From: Paraglomus occultum
Taxonomy: Eukaryota; Glomeromycota; Glomeromycetes; Paraglomerales; Paraglomeraceae
Length of the DNA stretch: 20,098 nucleotides
Assembly (NCBI GenBank): GCA_910592205.1
Contig: CAJVPJ010000642.1
Coordinates: 1 to 20,098, forward strand
Direction of reading: 5' to 3'
A program made the translations under genes and the position numbers. Below are positions 8,191 through 18,573 of the stretch, one piece after another; position 1 is the first letter of the stretch; each line of letters starts with the position of its first letter. Under the pieces are notes generated by a model. That model made no database searches and was not told the DNA's origin. It worked only from the letters and a program-made list of their open reading frames with translations.

Positions 8191-10111
8191 AACTATTTTT
8201 ATTAACGGTAAATTTTCAGTACAATCCTCTATTAACAATCAGTTAGAACCGATTTTATGACTATGACCACGATGATATTAGTATGCTTAAATGTAGGTAA
8301 CTGTACAATCATGAATTATTTACAGGATATGATATTAAGATGTTATAAATACATGACATAATATTAGCAGACAATGTTACTACAAAACTGTATTTTCACA
8401 TCTCGAATACAAGTTGACACCAGAAAATAGTTGTATGCATAAAGTGGGGTGATTATAGCACGGATTTTGATCCGTGATATAATTCTTTAACTCGCCAAAT
8501 TTATTGGTGATGGACATTGCAAACGTGAGTGCATTTACAGTTCATTGTACGTGCAGAAATGCATTTAGGGAGAGAGTTCACTGTGCATGATTGCCACATA
8601 CGCAGAAATTTATCCGACAGCACGAGTTAGCTAATTATGTCAAAACAATTGCGGCGGGTGAATTAACGCTGATATTGTTGCTACACAATGAAAATCGATA
8701 TACTGTAACAGACTGCTCGGGATCAGCGCTTTGTTCGTTATATCGAGCAGTGAGTTTATATCAAACTCTTTATTAAACTTGCAAAATATCTGTTATAACA
8801 ACGATCTTCAATCTTTTTATTATTTATGATGTGACTTATTACAGCCAGTTTTTGAAAGATAAAAACAAATAAATAAAAGTCAGACGTTATTATTATGGCT
8901 ACAAATTTTGTTAATTGCTTAATATTTGGGATAATCTCCTTCAACCTCAATACAAACTTGAACGTACTATAATGCTATTAACTATGTGTTAGGTGTGAAG
9001 TGCAACGAGGAGCTTGACACCAATTCTGAGGAAATTCTAGGCAGTAATAGTAAGGAATTTTAATTCAGCCAGTGACGTCACGTATTCACTTTGTTGTAAC
9101 AAGTCGACTAATCAACAATATCACATCGTAATCGAAGAGTTAAATTAAAAATTAAATTCAATGATTATTTTGATACGAGTAGACGATTGCTACGTATAGG
9201 GAAGCTAGGTTAAGCGCGCAATTAAATAATTAATAGATCACTCTCTAAATTGGTGGCGGCAGTACGAATGCACATACGAAAAGATAATGTCGCTTTCCCA
9301 TATACAAACCGTAACGATAGTAAACTCGACATTGAAAATATTAGAGAAACATTATACAATGCTAGGAGAAATTGGGACAGCAAAGTGTATGCTAAAAAAT
9401 GTTGTAAACTGGAGACCATTATGGTAGCCATTCCAGTAATAGTAAGTGTTTTAATTAAATCAGAATATTTAATAAAGTAAAAAATATTTTATTTAATTTA
9501 CATCACTAACATTTCAAGCACTCATTCATATATGATACATACTTATTCTGCATGTTGATAGCAATATATCTCTCTAGGATAATATAATATCTCAGCTCTG
9601 CTAAGACGCTAAGACTCATAAAGATAAGCGTCATATAAAGCAAATTGTTACATGTAAAACAGCATTAGTTCTTATTCCAACACAAAACATTGATCTCATT
9701 CGATGGTTTAATCTGGTAAACAAAAGACGACTACTATTCTGCTAGTTTTTCATTGTTGAAATAAGTTATAATTATTAGATTCCAAGAACAAAGTCACTAG
9801 TGAGTTGTTTACACAAAAGACGTGGATTATTTGTCGTAAGGAACCAAAGCTTGTGCTAATCGGTTCAGGACTTGGCCACCACAAGATAATTAATCAGAGT
9901 GAACATGTGCTTGTAAACCTTAATATTAAATAAGCTTAATTACGCGTATGCTGAAAGCATTTCTACAGTCGTTATTCTGTAATATCACTTTATCGAGAGA
10001 GAGAGAAATGTGTTACAAGTAAAATCTGTTAAATTCAAATCATCTGACTTGTAGTGGTAGCACCAGAAAATTGGACATCTCTATCTTCGTTCAAAATTCG
10101 ATTTCTTAGAC
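8191..10111. other. Intergenic region; one unassigned ORF
   Basis: No gene can be supported. The most protein-like frame is at 9250-9480 on the plus strand, a 76-codon ORF containing TNRNDSKLDIENIRETLYN and ARRNWDSKVYAKKCCKLET; I do not recognise it, and its start could be the ATG at 9250 or 9268. A palindromic CRE-type site TGACGTCA lies at 9073-9080 about 170 bp upstream of that ORF. A GA microsatellite (about 9995-10007) precedes the UEV gene. Confidence 0.35.
9073..9080. promoter_or_regulatory. CRE-like TGACGTCA palindrome
   Basis: This is a perfect 8-bp CRE, the site bound by ATF/CREB-type bZIP factors in fungi and animals. An 8-mer of this kind occurs by chance, and the downstream ORF is unproven, so function is only a possibility. 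Confidence 0.25.
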
Positions 10112-10987
10112 ATGACGAAAGGTATGTATTGTGCTAGCTGTAGAAGTTCGTGTATGCTAGCTATCGTTATATCCGTTGCAGCTGTTCCACCGCCAGTTAA
10201 GTGTTTCGGTGAAAGGTGTCTTGAGGAACAAACGACTTGGCGGCGATTGCAAGCTTAGGTTGATTTGCTTTAGAATAATGTGAAATGTATGCCAAACAAT
10301 AACACCACTATATTTCCCACGAAAGTACCTCGTAACTTCAGACTGCTCGAAGAACTTGAGAAGGGAGAGAAAGGGATTGGCGATGGAACTTGCAGTTATG
10401 GGCTTTCGAACAGTGATGACATATATATGAGCGATTGGAATGGAACAATCATAGGACCTGGTCATGTATGTCGTTGCTTATATCTTTATCACATTTGAAA
10501 ATCTGTCCGACCACCCTTTAATTGTGATCTTACAGACCGTTCACGAGAATCGGATTTACAGTCTAAAGTTGCATTGCGATGAGAATTATCCGGATGGTCC
10601 TCCAACTGTTTACTTTATCTCTCGTATTAATTTACCATGCGTTAATCAGCATACTGGGAAGGTAATAAACTTGATTGTTTGTTTATTGTCGTACTGGGGT
10701 AAACTTGTGAATGCCACTTTTTGCAACTTACATATTTTTCGACCTTATCCAGGTTGAACCAAGTAAATTGAATTGTCTTGCTAATTGGAGAAGGACATAC
10801 ACTCTGGAGACTGTGTTAACTGAGTTAAGACGGTAATTATCGCATGCTCATCTAGTATGTTGATCAATCCGTTTAGTATTTTTTGCCAAAATTTTATGTA
10901 ACAATTTATTTAATATCTACAAACAGAGAGATGTCTACTACTCACAATAGAAGGTTACCTCAACCTCCTGAAGGAACTACTTTCTAA
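10112..10987 (+). CDS. MMS2: Ubiquitin-conjugating enzyme E2 variant (Mms2/UEV1 family), five exons
   Basis: Exons 10112-10121, 10326-10465, 10536-10661, 10753-10832 and 10927-10987 join to 417 nt, a 138-residue protein; yeast Mms2 has 137. All introns are GT-AG (204, 70, 91 and 94 bp). The product starts [20 protein letters not shown], contains [29 protein letters not shown] and INLPCVN, and ends [10 protein letters not shown]. It has the UBC fold but lacks the E2 HPN motif and catalytic cysteine, as UEVs do. Known role of the family: partner of Ubc13 for K63-linked ubiquitin chains, in fungi mainly post-replication DNA repair with Rad5/Rad18. Exon 1 has only ten bases. Without the first splice, an ATG at 10289 would give [16 protein letters not shown] in the same frame, so transcript evidence should decide. 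The sequence looks fungal rather than animal. No frame damage is seen. Confidence 0.93.
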
Positions 10988-13985
10988 CATCTATCTCGGA
11001 AATTATCTGTAGTAATGAAATAGAGTCAACTAACGTCAATAATACTGGTAGTTGCTGTCATAAATCTAATTTTTACGTAGAGCAATGTTAGATTACGGAT
11101 CTTAATATTCATGGGAGAGATATCAGGAAGTCTTATATCTGTGATGAGAATTACTGATTTCTCTCATAGCAATACATTCTCCAGAAATCTATAGATTAGA
11201 TTTTATCTACACAAGGACGCATCCTTTTGGGTTACTCGTATTTGACGAATCTTTCGATCAAAGATAATTTATTTGTTCGGTTTCGAAGTCGAATTCACGC
11301 ATGACAGAATGATTTGAGACAACCTGCTGAAACTATGGCCACAACAGTAAATTAACTTCTACCTTGTATATCCTAATGTAATCAGATATGAGGTAACGAG
11401 TTTGAGTACTGTACTCTATGCTCCCATGTCAATTCACTATTTACTCAATATCCGTATTGAATATATCATGGTTATAAGTATTGTACGCCAGTAGAATTGT
11501 GGAAATAACGTATTGAGCACGCTACAATGACAGTTGCCAAAAACCCATATTCCAGTTGCAGTATTATGTGAATCGTTTTCAGATCATGTTTCATTCTACA
11601 AGAATAGTAAGTTTGAAAATAACGATTAGATTTCGCGTAATATGGTATTGTTTATAGTTTATTCACATCTTTTGTCTAATAATAAATGTAATGCCGATGT
11701 TTAAGTAATTTCGAAAATCTTTCTTTAATATTAAAGGAAACTCCCATTTAATGCAAAAATCTCCATAAATGTTTGCGCGCTTATAGAGGAGTCACTATAG
11801 CTATTCATTATCCGTAAGAAAATTTTACAATAACTCATTCTTTCAGACATGTAAGTTAACATATTTCAAAGTTACAGCAATAGATCCATTCGAAAAGAGC
11901 ACATGCACGTAAACAAGACATTAAACAAGAATTTTACAAAATTATGACCATTTTGTATATTTTCACTAATATATGAATATGCAATGGGTTTTCTTTCGTT
12001 AAATAAAAGCGATCACCAAGTTATTACCATCAAAGCAAAGAGAATTACAAAAAAACGTTTCTATGTCAGCTAATAAATGTTTAAAGACGGACAATGCTGT
12101 ACAACATTTCATCATTTTATAAATAGTGTTGCGTCAGTCGTCGTATTTAATGAGGGAGATGCGAACTGCAGGCGGTTACTCAATTAGCTCGGGGCTATCG
12201 CTGCCTTACTACAGCGACAGTTCAACCAAGACTGAATGCTAAGCTAAAAGTGACGTGTTTTTGTAATTATTTACACTTCGATTTGGTGCTTTGACTAGTC
12301 ATTATACGTTAAAACTAATTGAACAAATTTAAACAAAGTATTGTCGTTTTCGAATATTATTATTTAGTAGTCGTTGTCCGTTATGTACGTAATCGCTTAG
12401 TTTACTGATCTGACGACTTGTTACTCAACCTTATGGCTTGTAATATGACTTAAGCATAAGAGAAAAATAAATTAAGGGAGAATAATGTTTTATTATTTCA
12501 TAGATAAGATCAAGTCTGTGGAATATAATATTTAATATTTAACAACACGACATACCATGAGCTAGACGATGGGATAATAGTCGCTTAAATATGTCGATCA
12601 CCAATTTTCGGTTCTCCCCATGACACTAACCCCAAATGCTCAACCACCAAGACCTTCTAATTATGATTTAGACGCTTGAAAATTAGCCCATTCGGGGGAC
12701 AAAATGCTTCAAGTTAAATAGTAGGCTAAAAAATCAAAAAGAGTGATTAAATTTACTAAAACAAAAAAACAATCCAAACTAAACAAAAATCAAAAGCGAT
12801 AGCAATAAACACACCACGGTCTTTAGCTTTTTATTGTTCCACTGGTCACCAAAATTTGGAACGGTTTTAATTAATCGGGGACGGAAACTAACTGCGTGTC
12901 TAGTACTACTGTTTGTTTGGCTGCGGAGGAACATTTGTTGCTGCGGCTGTTTAGCAGTGCGGCTTACCATCTATTTTTCTTAATTGAGGAAAGAAAATTA
13001 TTCTCCCCAATTGCTTTGAATTGAATACAAATAGAAAAGTATCCCCTTGTTTCAATATGAGACATTGGGGTACGATATCAAAATTTTCGCTGGCGTAACT
13101 TTGTTATATTCAAAGAATATGTCCCTCTCCTGTAAGAATAAACAATAGAGACTCACAAAACGTATAATTTCTGACGCGTTTAATAGTAGACACATTTACT
13201 ATAGAAATCTTGAAATAATTGGGTCCTGAGAGTAACAAGAGGTGCATTATATTTAGTATTTAAAGTTGAGTTGTGGAGGATTTCCATAATCCATCTGGCG
13301 AAAGAATGGAAACCTGATAAAAAAAAACATTTTAGAAATAATAATAAAATTAAAATTAGGATGGCATTGAATAAATTTACTTAATTACATAGCAGACTGA
13401 AGAAATAATGCAATGTTTGTACATTTATGAGAAATAAATTTAAAGCAAAATGTAGTGTAAATGTAAGAATTTGAATGTTTTTTGCGCATCAATCGTTGAC
13501 GTTCTATAGGGAGGCTTATACTCATAAAATTTTACATAACAATAAAAATTGGCAGATTTGCCTACAAATCAGTTTGTATATTATAATATAAACAAATTAC
13601 TGAAAAAGCATGTTATTACACTAATAATAAATGGTTTACTTTTTTCAACAAATTAATTATATTTACGATTTGATTGGGAATAAAATATTCGTTATATCAA
13701 GTATATTTTGACAGAACGGGCATATAACAGTCCAGGGGGAAAAAATAACAAAATATTATTGCGGTAAATCTTGCACAGCAAAAGCACCCAGTTACGTTCT
13801 TAAAAAAGTCGATACTAATTATACATCAATTGCCTATAATTCTAAATTTAAAATTTAGTAAGTGAATTAATTATGACTTGACTCATAAAAAAACAGTAGA
13901 TTCTATGTCAGATATCTTTTTTACTAATATTCAAGCATTAATTAAACTATTTATATTCATTTGCTACGTAAATAATTAATACTTA
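10988..13985. other. Long AT-rich intergenic region
   Basis: Three kilobases hold no recognisable gene. Only one frame is worth noting, the small ORF at 12779-12970 listed separately. The rest is AT-rich sequence with stops in all frames; I found no clear terminal inverted repeats. Confidence 0.5.
12779..12970 (-). CDS. Small ORF with hydrophobic C-terminus, unproven
   Basis: A 63-codon minus-strand frame starts at the ATG at 12970-12968: a polar, glutamine- and arginine-rich first half (KQPQQQMFLRSQTN, SFRPRLIKTVPNF) is followed by basic NNKKLK and ends in the hydrophobic VVCLLLSLLIFV. That layout, a charged flank and a short C-terminal hydrophobic segment, would suit a tail-anchored membrane peptide. 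The segment is locally less AT-rich than its surroundings. The ATG is followed by GTAAGC, so it could also be a splice donor. I recognise no family; it may be chance. Confidence 0.2.
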   Translation of the reverse strand: MVSRTAKQPQQQMFLRSQTNSSTRHAVSFRPRLIKTVPNFGDQWNNKKLKTVVCLLLSLLIFV

Positions 13986-13990
13986 AGAAA

Positions 13991-14420
13991 AAGGATCCAG
14001 GTTACGTACGTTCGTGACCCAAATGGAATAGTGCCGAGTCATGTATGTGACAAAGGTATTTGTATTCATAGAAAGAAGAATAAGCGGAAACATTAAAGGA
14101 GAAATTTATCAATTCATATTTAGGTGACATTTATGTTAAATTGTAAGCTGGCTAAATGGCTTGTCAAAATTATCGCATAATACTACCACCCGAATTTCGC
14201 ACTCAAGGAATAGTTCGACGTGGGCAGGTTCCAAGACTGCTCAAGCCATGTGGTACATGTCACATTATCGCTTAAAGTATCCTACTTGTACAGAAGAATA
14301 CACAAGTAAAACTTGTGGACTCTATGGTTTTATTCATACAAAGCTAGGTGGATCCAAAGCCCCCAATGCAAAACAAACTTTGATAGAATAAGATGATGCT
14401 CGCAACATTTTATCTTCAGC
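13991..14420 (+). pseudogene. Fanzor (eukaryotic TnpB-like) nuclease relic, copy 2, C-terminal half
   Basis: The plus strand keeps the C-terminal half in three frames: K-D-P-G (13991-14002), the RuvC-I D-P-G; then DPNGIVPSHVCDKGI (from 14016), KLAKWLVKIIA (about 14142-14174), ILPPEFRTQGIVRRG (about 14180-14224, RuvC-II glutamate), SKTAQAMWYMSHYRLK (about 14232-14279), TEEYTSKTCG then FIHTKLGGSK (about 14289-14357, zinc ribbon) and DDARNIL (14392-14412, RuvC-III). Family proteins are RNA-guided DNA nucleases. The ribbon's second C of the first pair is Y, and a deletion after GGSK removed the second C-x-x-C. The nucleotides match copy 1 closely around GGSK and ARNI and into the 3' flank to about 14515. 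No N-terminal half is found upstream, so it is 5'-truncated. Confidence 0.72.
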
Positions 14421-14515
14421 TTAGGCTGACGCAGAAGCCTATTCTTTTTATTATAAACTTTGCTTAATGTGGGGTTTTATTAGTAATGATAGGTTTTAAT
14501 GTAGGCGAAGGGATT

Positions 14516-15693
14516 AACAGTCGAAACTCTCATTATTATAATGGGCAACCATAAAATCATGGTACCATCATAGCATGCATAATTATTGCATGGTGTAATC
14601 CATCATACGTAGTTATAGATCCAGTTATTATTAGCCTCAAAAAATCGATTGAATGTCGATAGGTATGCCTTGCAAGCTATCCAGAAGTAATTGTTTCATT
14701 CACTTGATTGAGCGAAGCAATTAGTTCAAACAATTGCAGCATAATCTCAGCTGCTTTGCAGGTTGCTTCGGCAGATACTTGTTTCTTCACCTCCTTTTCC
14801 CAAAATAGTATGGACAATAAAAGTAAAGTTCCATTATAACAAGCAACTCGATTCAACTGTAACGTGAGGTGTCAGAACATTACCGAATTTACATATTAAT
14901 AGCCGCTGTCATGTGACAACTCCGATTATAATCTCCTGTATTAGTATCAGTTTAATAAAATGCTTATTATTATTTTAATAGACATTGGTAAAAATATACG
15001 TCTACAAACTTTTTGTATTATCTTTCTTCCATACTCATTTTTGTAATAATAACTAAGTTAACATTAAGGGGGTAAAATTCGTCCTACTCGTAATAATAAT
15101 GAACGTATATTAATATACTGATTTCTATATGGGTATCGCGAGGAACTTCTATTTACAACGAGGAATACTGATTGGTTAGAGATCGTGTGCTTTGCGCAGT
15201 TATGTCGTACTGTAGAATAGATAAAGAGATACAGTTAAATAAAGACGACCTGGCACAATAGCAAATGCTAAAAAGAGGTACATACTGATCAGTCTACTAT
15301 ATTTAACATTTATACATTATTGCAAAAGTCATATTAAACGCTTGATCTAGGCTTGGCTTCATCATTTCTCGTTACTCGACAATTAGGTTTGAACTGCAAG
15401 TCCTTGGTCACATAATAAAATAATACAAATAATGACGGATTTCCGGAGATTTTGTCCGGTATGTATATGCTACGCCACACTATCTCTTATTGTATTCACA
15501 AAAATCGACTCCGAAAGCCATAATGTGAAAAGGTTAGACAAACGCTTACTCGAGAGCCGCAGACGACTTATGTCGACCGCGGATAAAAACAGATAAACAA
15601 AGAGACAACCCTCAAATACTTCTTAGCGGTCTCGTTTTTACATTTACTTGGAACATTTCACTTTCCATACGTTTTGCTTTATACGAAGAAATT
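14516..15693. other. Intergenic region upstream of the ZnF-WWE-RING gene
   Basis: No coding sequence, RNA gene or transposon end is recognisable. The last few hundred bases should contain the promoter of the gene starting at 15694, but I cannot point to a convincing core element. Confidence 0.45.
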
Positions 15694-16594
15694 ATGTCAA
15701 CTACTGTGAATGCGTTGTCTGCTACAGCATGGTCGTGCGAGCACTGCACGTTCCATAATCAGGCGAGTAGTTGTATGTAGAATATAACTCAACGTTTACC
15801 TTGTATTAATATCCAAACGTTCAATAGGGTATAGATATAGCTTGCGTTATGTGCTATCGAAATCGTACGGAAGCGAAGGACCTCCCTGTTCAGGTCGGTT
15901 TTAATAATTATCGTAACATATATGTTTGCATAGGGTAGAGTAAACAATTCAAATAATGTTTATTCTAACGCTCGCTAGTGGGAGTGGCGTGCAAATCCAG
16001 ACCAATGGATTCCTTACGACTTGGCCTCCGCAAGCGAGCTGGAAGACGCCTATCAACAAAATAAACCTGTCTGTAAACCCGCGAAAGGATATTTTTCTGC
16101 TATATCTTATAGATACGAGGTTCATTTCAACTATGCGACTAGGCGTTTTGTTCAATATAACTTGTCGACTGGTGGTACTAGACGAGTCAGAAGGATGGCA
16201 AATGGTGAACGATCGTTTCGCATCTATGTATCATGTATATAACTCGCTGAAATTGTACTCATCTCTGTATGTTTGCTTTCGCAGATGATAATTCAATTTT
16301 ACAGCCAGTAGCTTTCAGTGAACTGAACCAGGATGATACTTGTGCCATTTGCTTGGATACTTTCGCGGATCCGAGTACTACCGCTGCCGATCAACACGCG
16401 GCGAAGTTGCCTGCTTGCCATGGGCACTATTTCCATCGCTGTTGTGTTGCAGGTGAGATATACATGTCCATTGTTATCTTCTCGACGTAATCAGTCCGTG
16501 AAGCACACACTGACTTGTTGTCGTTTGTTTCCAAATAGCTGTAATCAAACTACGGGATGAATGCCCGATGTGCAAGAAAAAAGTTGAATATTGA
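15694..16594 (+). CDS. RanBP2-type zinc finger, WWE and RING protein; candidate E3 ubiquitin ligase
   Basis: Five exons: 15694-15762, 15828-15893, 15979 to 16234 (or 16204), 16285-16452 and 16539-16594, giving 204 (or 194) residues. Residues 13-32 form a RanBP2 zinc finger (W13, C15, C18, T19, N22, C29, C32). Exon 3 opens WEWRANPDQWIPYD and runs through ASELEDAYQQ, YEVHFNYATRRFVQYNL and TGGTRRVRRM, a WWE domain (about 46-115). Residues 150-198 are a RING: CAICLD, LPACHGHYFHRCC and CPMC, ending six residues later. RING domains recruit E2s; WWE domains in RNF146 and Deltex bind ADP-ribose units of poly(ADP-ribose). A PAR-directed ligase is therefore plausible. Intron 1 is best read as GC-AG (CAG|GCGAGT), which gives the canonical finger spacing. 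Intron 2 has a CTAAC branch site. An AATAAA lies at 16711-16716, about 117 bp after the stop. Confidence 0.88.
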
Positions 16595-16710
16595 TTGACA
16601 GCGATAATATTCATGTTTATGCTTTGCCTATAGTCCAACTATTGCCGACTGCTTTCTTATTATTGTTATTATTATTGTTGGTGTTGTTTATTCAACTATG
16701 TTGGTGACAC

Positions 16711-16716
16711 AATAAA
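16711..16716 (+). terminator. Candidate polyadenylation signal
   Basis: AATAAA occurs about 117 bp after the RING gene's stop codon and before the next gene's start at 16888, where a 3' end would be expected. A TTATTATTG/TTGTTATTA microsatellite (about 16657-16690) lies just upstream. Confidence 0.45.
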
Positions 16717-16887
16717 TTCGAATTATCAACCTAATATCGATATGTGTACGGACCAGTGTTAGTCTAGCTAGTTCCTTTCAATATTAATATTGATATTAAT
16801 ACAACGATTATTATCGAATTGCTTACGTCATTCTAAAAATACTTTTAACTTCTGACACGTTACCCGGCCACTTATTCCCAATTGACT

Positions 16888-18573
16888 ATGGGAGATGAGT
16901 CGTTCGAAGATTACACGATACTAAAACGTCCCAGTTTTGTCGCAGACAATGAAGAGAACAAAAGTCCAGCAAAGGTGACATCCGAAGAGCTCTTGGAATT
17001 CGACAGAGAGCTTGAAGCGTATAAAGATCTGAAAAGTCACCAAAATTGGGACTGGACATTTGACGAAGATAGTGGGTATTATTACAACTATGCGACAAAT
17101 GCATATGCTATCTGGAATAGCGTCTTAAACGAGTGGGACTATTACGAGCGTAATGTTCGTTCTGAAGCAGTTGATCAGACGACTATTCCAACTGGAAGCA
17201 AGGAAACCATTACTGAAACGTCTGATGCGACTACAAAGAACACGAAGGTTAGTGTATCTGAAGAAGAGCACCTGTCTGAAAGTGAGGACCAAGAAAAAGA
17301 TCAAATTCTGAAAACGACTCGAATCGTTCACAACTCGCAAGGGTTGTACGCTCCGCCCTCCGGATACAAGCCTAGTTCTGACGAGCGATATTTCTACAAT
17401 GCCGAAAATAATACTTGGTTTGATGTAAGCATTGGGGTATTCTCCGTTTATGATGAAACGAGTCATACTTATCTTCCGATTGAGTCCGGCGCGTTGCTGA
17501 ATGCAACGTCGGCAGGAAGTTCCGATGATTATGTAGATCTAGATAGTCAGGGTGATCCAGGTAGTGATGCGACCATGCGACTTGTTGTATTGAAATCAGA
17601 TGTGCTTAAACCTGGCGGAATGGTTCTTGTCGATGGAAATGGTATTTCATTAGGACGTGACCGTTGGGATGACAGAAGACTTCGCTTGCCTGAAATGCAT
17701 ACATCAAAGCATCATTGTCAAATATTTTGGTCAATGCTTGAGTCAATAGATGCGAACTCTGATGACAATGAGAGCAAACTATCTTCTATAACTTCAAAGG
17801 AGGCTTTCTATATTGTTGACAGTGGATCGCAGAATGGAACCTTTGTAAATGACAAACGACTATCGAACAGTAAGATGTGTTCTAAACCACATATATTAAA
17901 ACATTTGGATGAAATAACAGTTGGAACAACGAAATTTCAAGTACATCTTCATGAGAAATGGACTTGTGAAGCTTGCGCTGCGACTGAAGGCAAATTGATT
18001 GAGATAACTTCGAACTCCGCTGCAGATAGCAAAAGAGACGTTGCAACGTACAGCATGGCAATTAATGGAAATTCTGTATGTAGTAGCGCTATTTCATTAA
18101 CTCAAAAGGACATTACAGAAATAGAACGACTAGAGGAATTAAACAGACTAAAGCGTAAATACGCAGCTGGCCCATCAGTCAATGCAAAAAAGAAACCGAG
18201 ATACGTAGATCGTGCTGCCATGAGACGGAAGAACAATCCTGATAATAGTCCATTTAAGAAAGTGTCAGTAATGGAGGACACGTCCGTTGAGCAATCCATA
18301 TCAATCCAGTCCAAGATAAATATGAACAACAAGGGGAATTGGATGTTACAAAAGATGGGATGGAGAGAAGGTCGAGGATTAGGTCGATCGGGTGAGGGAA
18401 TATTAGATCCTATAGAAGCTATATCCAATGAAGGACGTAGAGGGCTTGGTGCTGGCGGAACAATAAAATTATCTAGTGATGAAAAGGGAAAGGAATCCTT
18501 GCAAGATGCAACACGTCGTATTGCTAGAGAAAGATTTATCGATATGTTCGAAGAAAAACAGAAAGGACGATAA
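16888..18573 (+). CDS. AGGF1-like protein with OCRE, FHA and G-patch domains
   Basis: A single uninterrupted frame of 561 residues. I place the start at the ATG at 16888 (MGDESFEDYTIL); nothing upstream in frame is needed. Residues 53-88 are an OCRE repeat (NWDWTFDEDSGYYYNY with W and Y/F spacing), and a looser aromatic repeat follows (about 153-200). The FHA domain (about 230-355) shows ISLGRD (G256, R257), TSKHHCQIFW (S273, H276) and SGSQNGTFVN (N316), the phosphothreonine-binding signature. CxxC at about 360-363 may bind metal. A basic KKKPR stretch precedes the G-patch (483-524), NWMLQKMGWREGRGLGRSGE and GRRGLGAGG. The C-terminus is helical. This order is that of animal AGGF1; G-patch proteins stimulate DEAH helicases and OCRE proteins act in splicing, so an RNA-processing role in the nucleus is likely. 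It starts 293 bp after the RING gene, same strand. No introns, unlike its neighbours. Confidence 0.92.
   Translation: MGDESFEDYTILKRPSFVADNEENKSPAKVTSEELLEFDRELEAYKDLKSHQNWDWTFDEDSGYYYNYATNAYAIWNSVLNEWDYYERNVRSEAVDQTTIPTGSKETITETSDATTKNTKVSVSEEEHLSESEDQEKDQILKTTRIVHNSQGLYAPPSGYKPSSDERYFYNAENNTWFDVSIGVFSVYDETSHTYLPIESGALLNATSAGSSDDYVDLDSQGDPGSDATMRLVVLKSDVLKPGGMVLVDGNGISLGRDRWDDRRLRLPEMHTSKHHCQIFWSMLESIDANSDDNESKLSSITSKEAFYIVDSGSQNGTFVNDKRLSNSKMCSKPHILKHLDEITVGTTKFQVHLHEKWTCEACAATEGKLIEITSNSAADSKRDVATYSMAINGNSVCSSAISLTQKDITEIERLEELNRLKRKYAAGPSVNAKKKPRYVDRAAMRRKNNPDNSPFKKVSVMEDTSVEQSISIQSKINMNNKGNWMLQKMGWREGRGLGRSGEGILDPIEAISNEGRRGLGAGGTIKLSSDEKGKESLQDATRRIARERFIDMFEEKQKGR

Noticed and set aside
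10157-10465. Minus-strand ORF of 102 codons
   Set aside because: Antisense to the first intron and second exon of the Mms2-like gene, with no domain.
12168-12240. tRNA-like A-box (TTAGCTCGGGG) with a distant GTTCAA
   Set aside because: No cloverleaf can be folded: acceptor and T-arm stems do not pair.
15956-16288. Plus-strand ORF of 110 codons overlapping the WWE exon
   Set aside because: The WWE motifs (WEWRANPDQW, YEVHFNYATRRFVQYNL) lie in a different frame that splices correctly with its neighbours.
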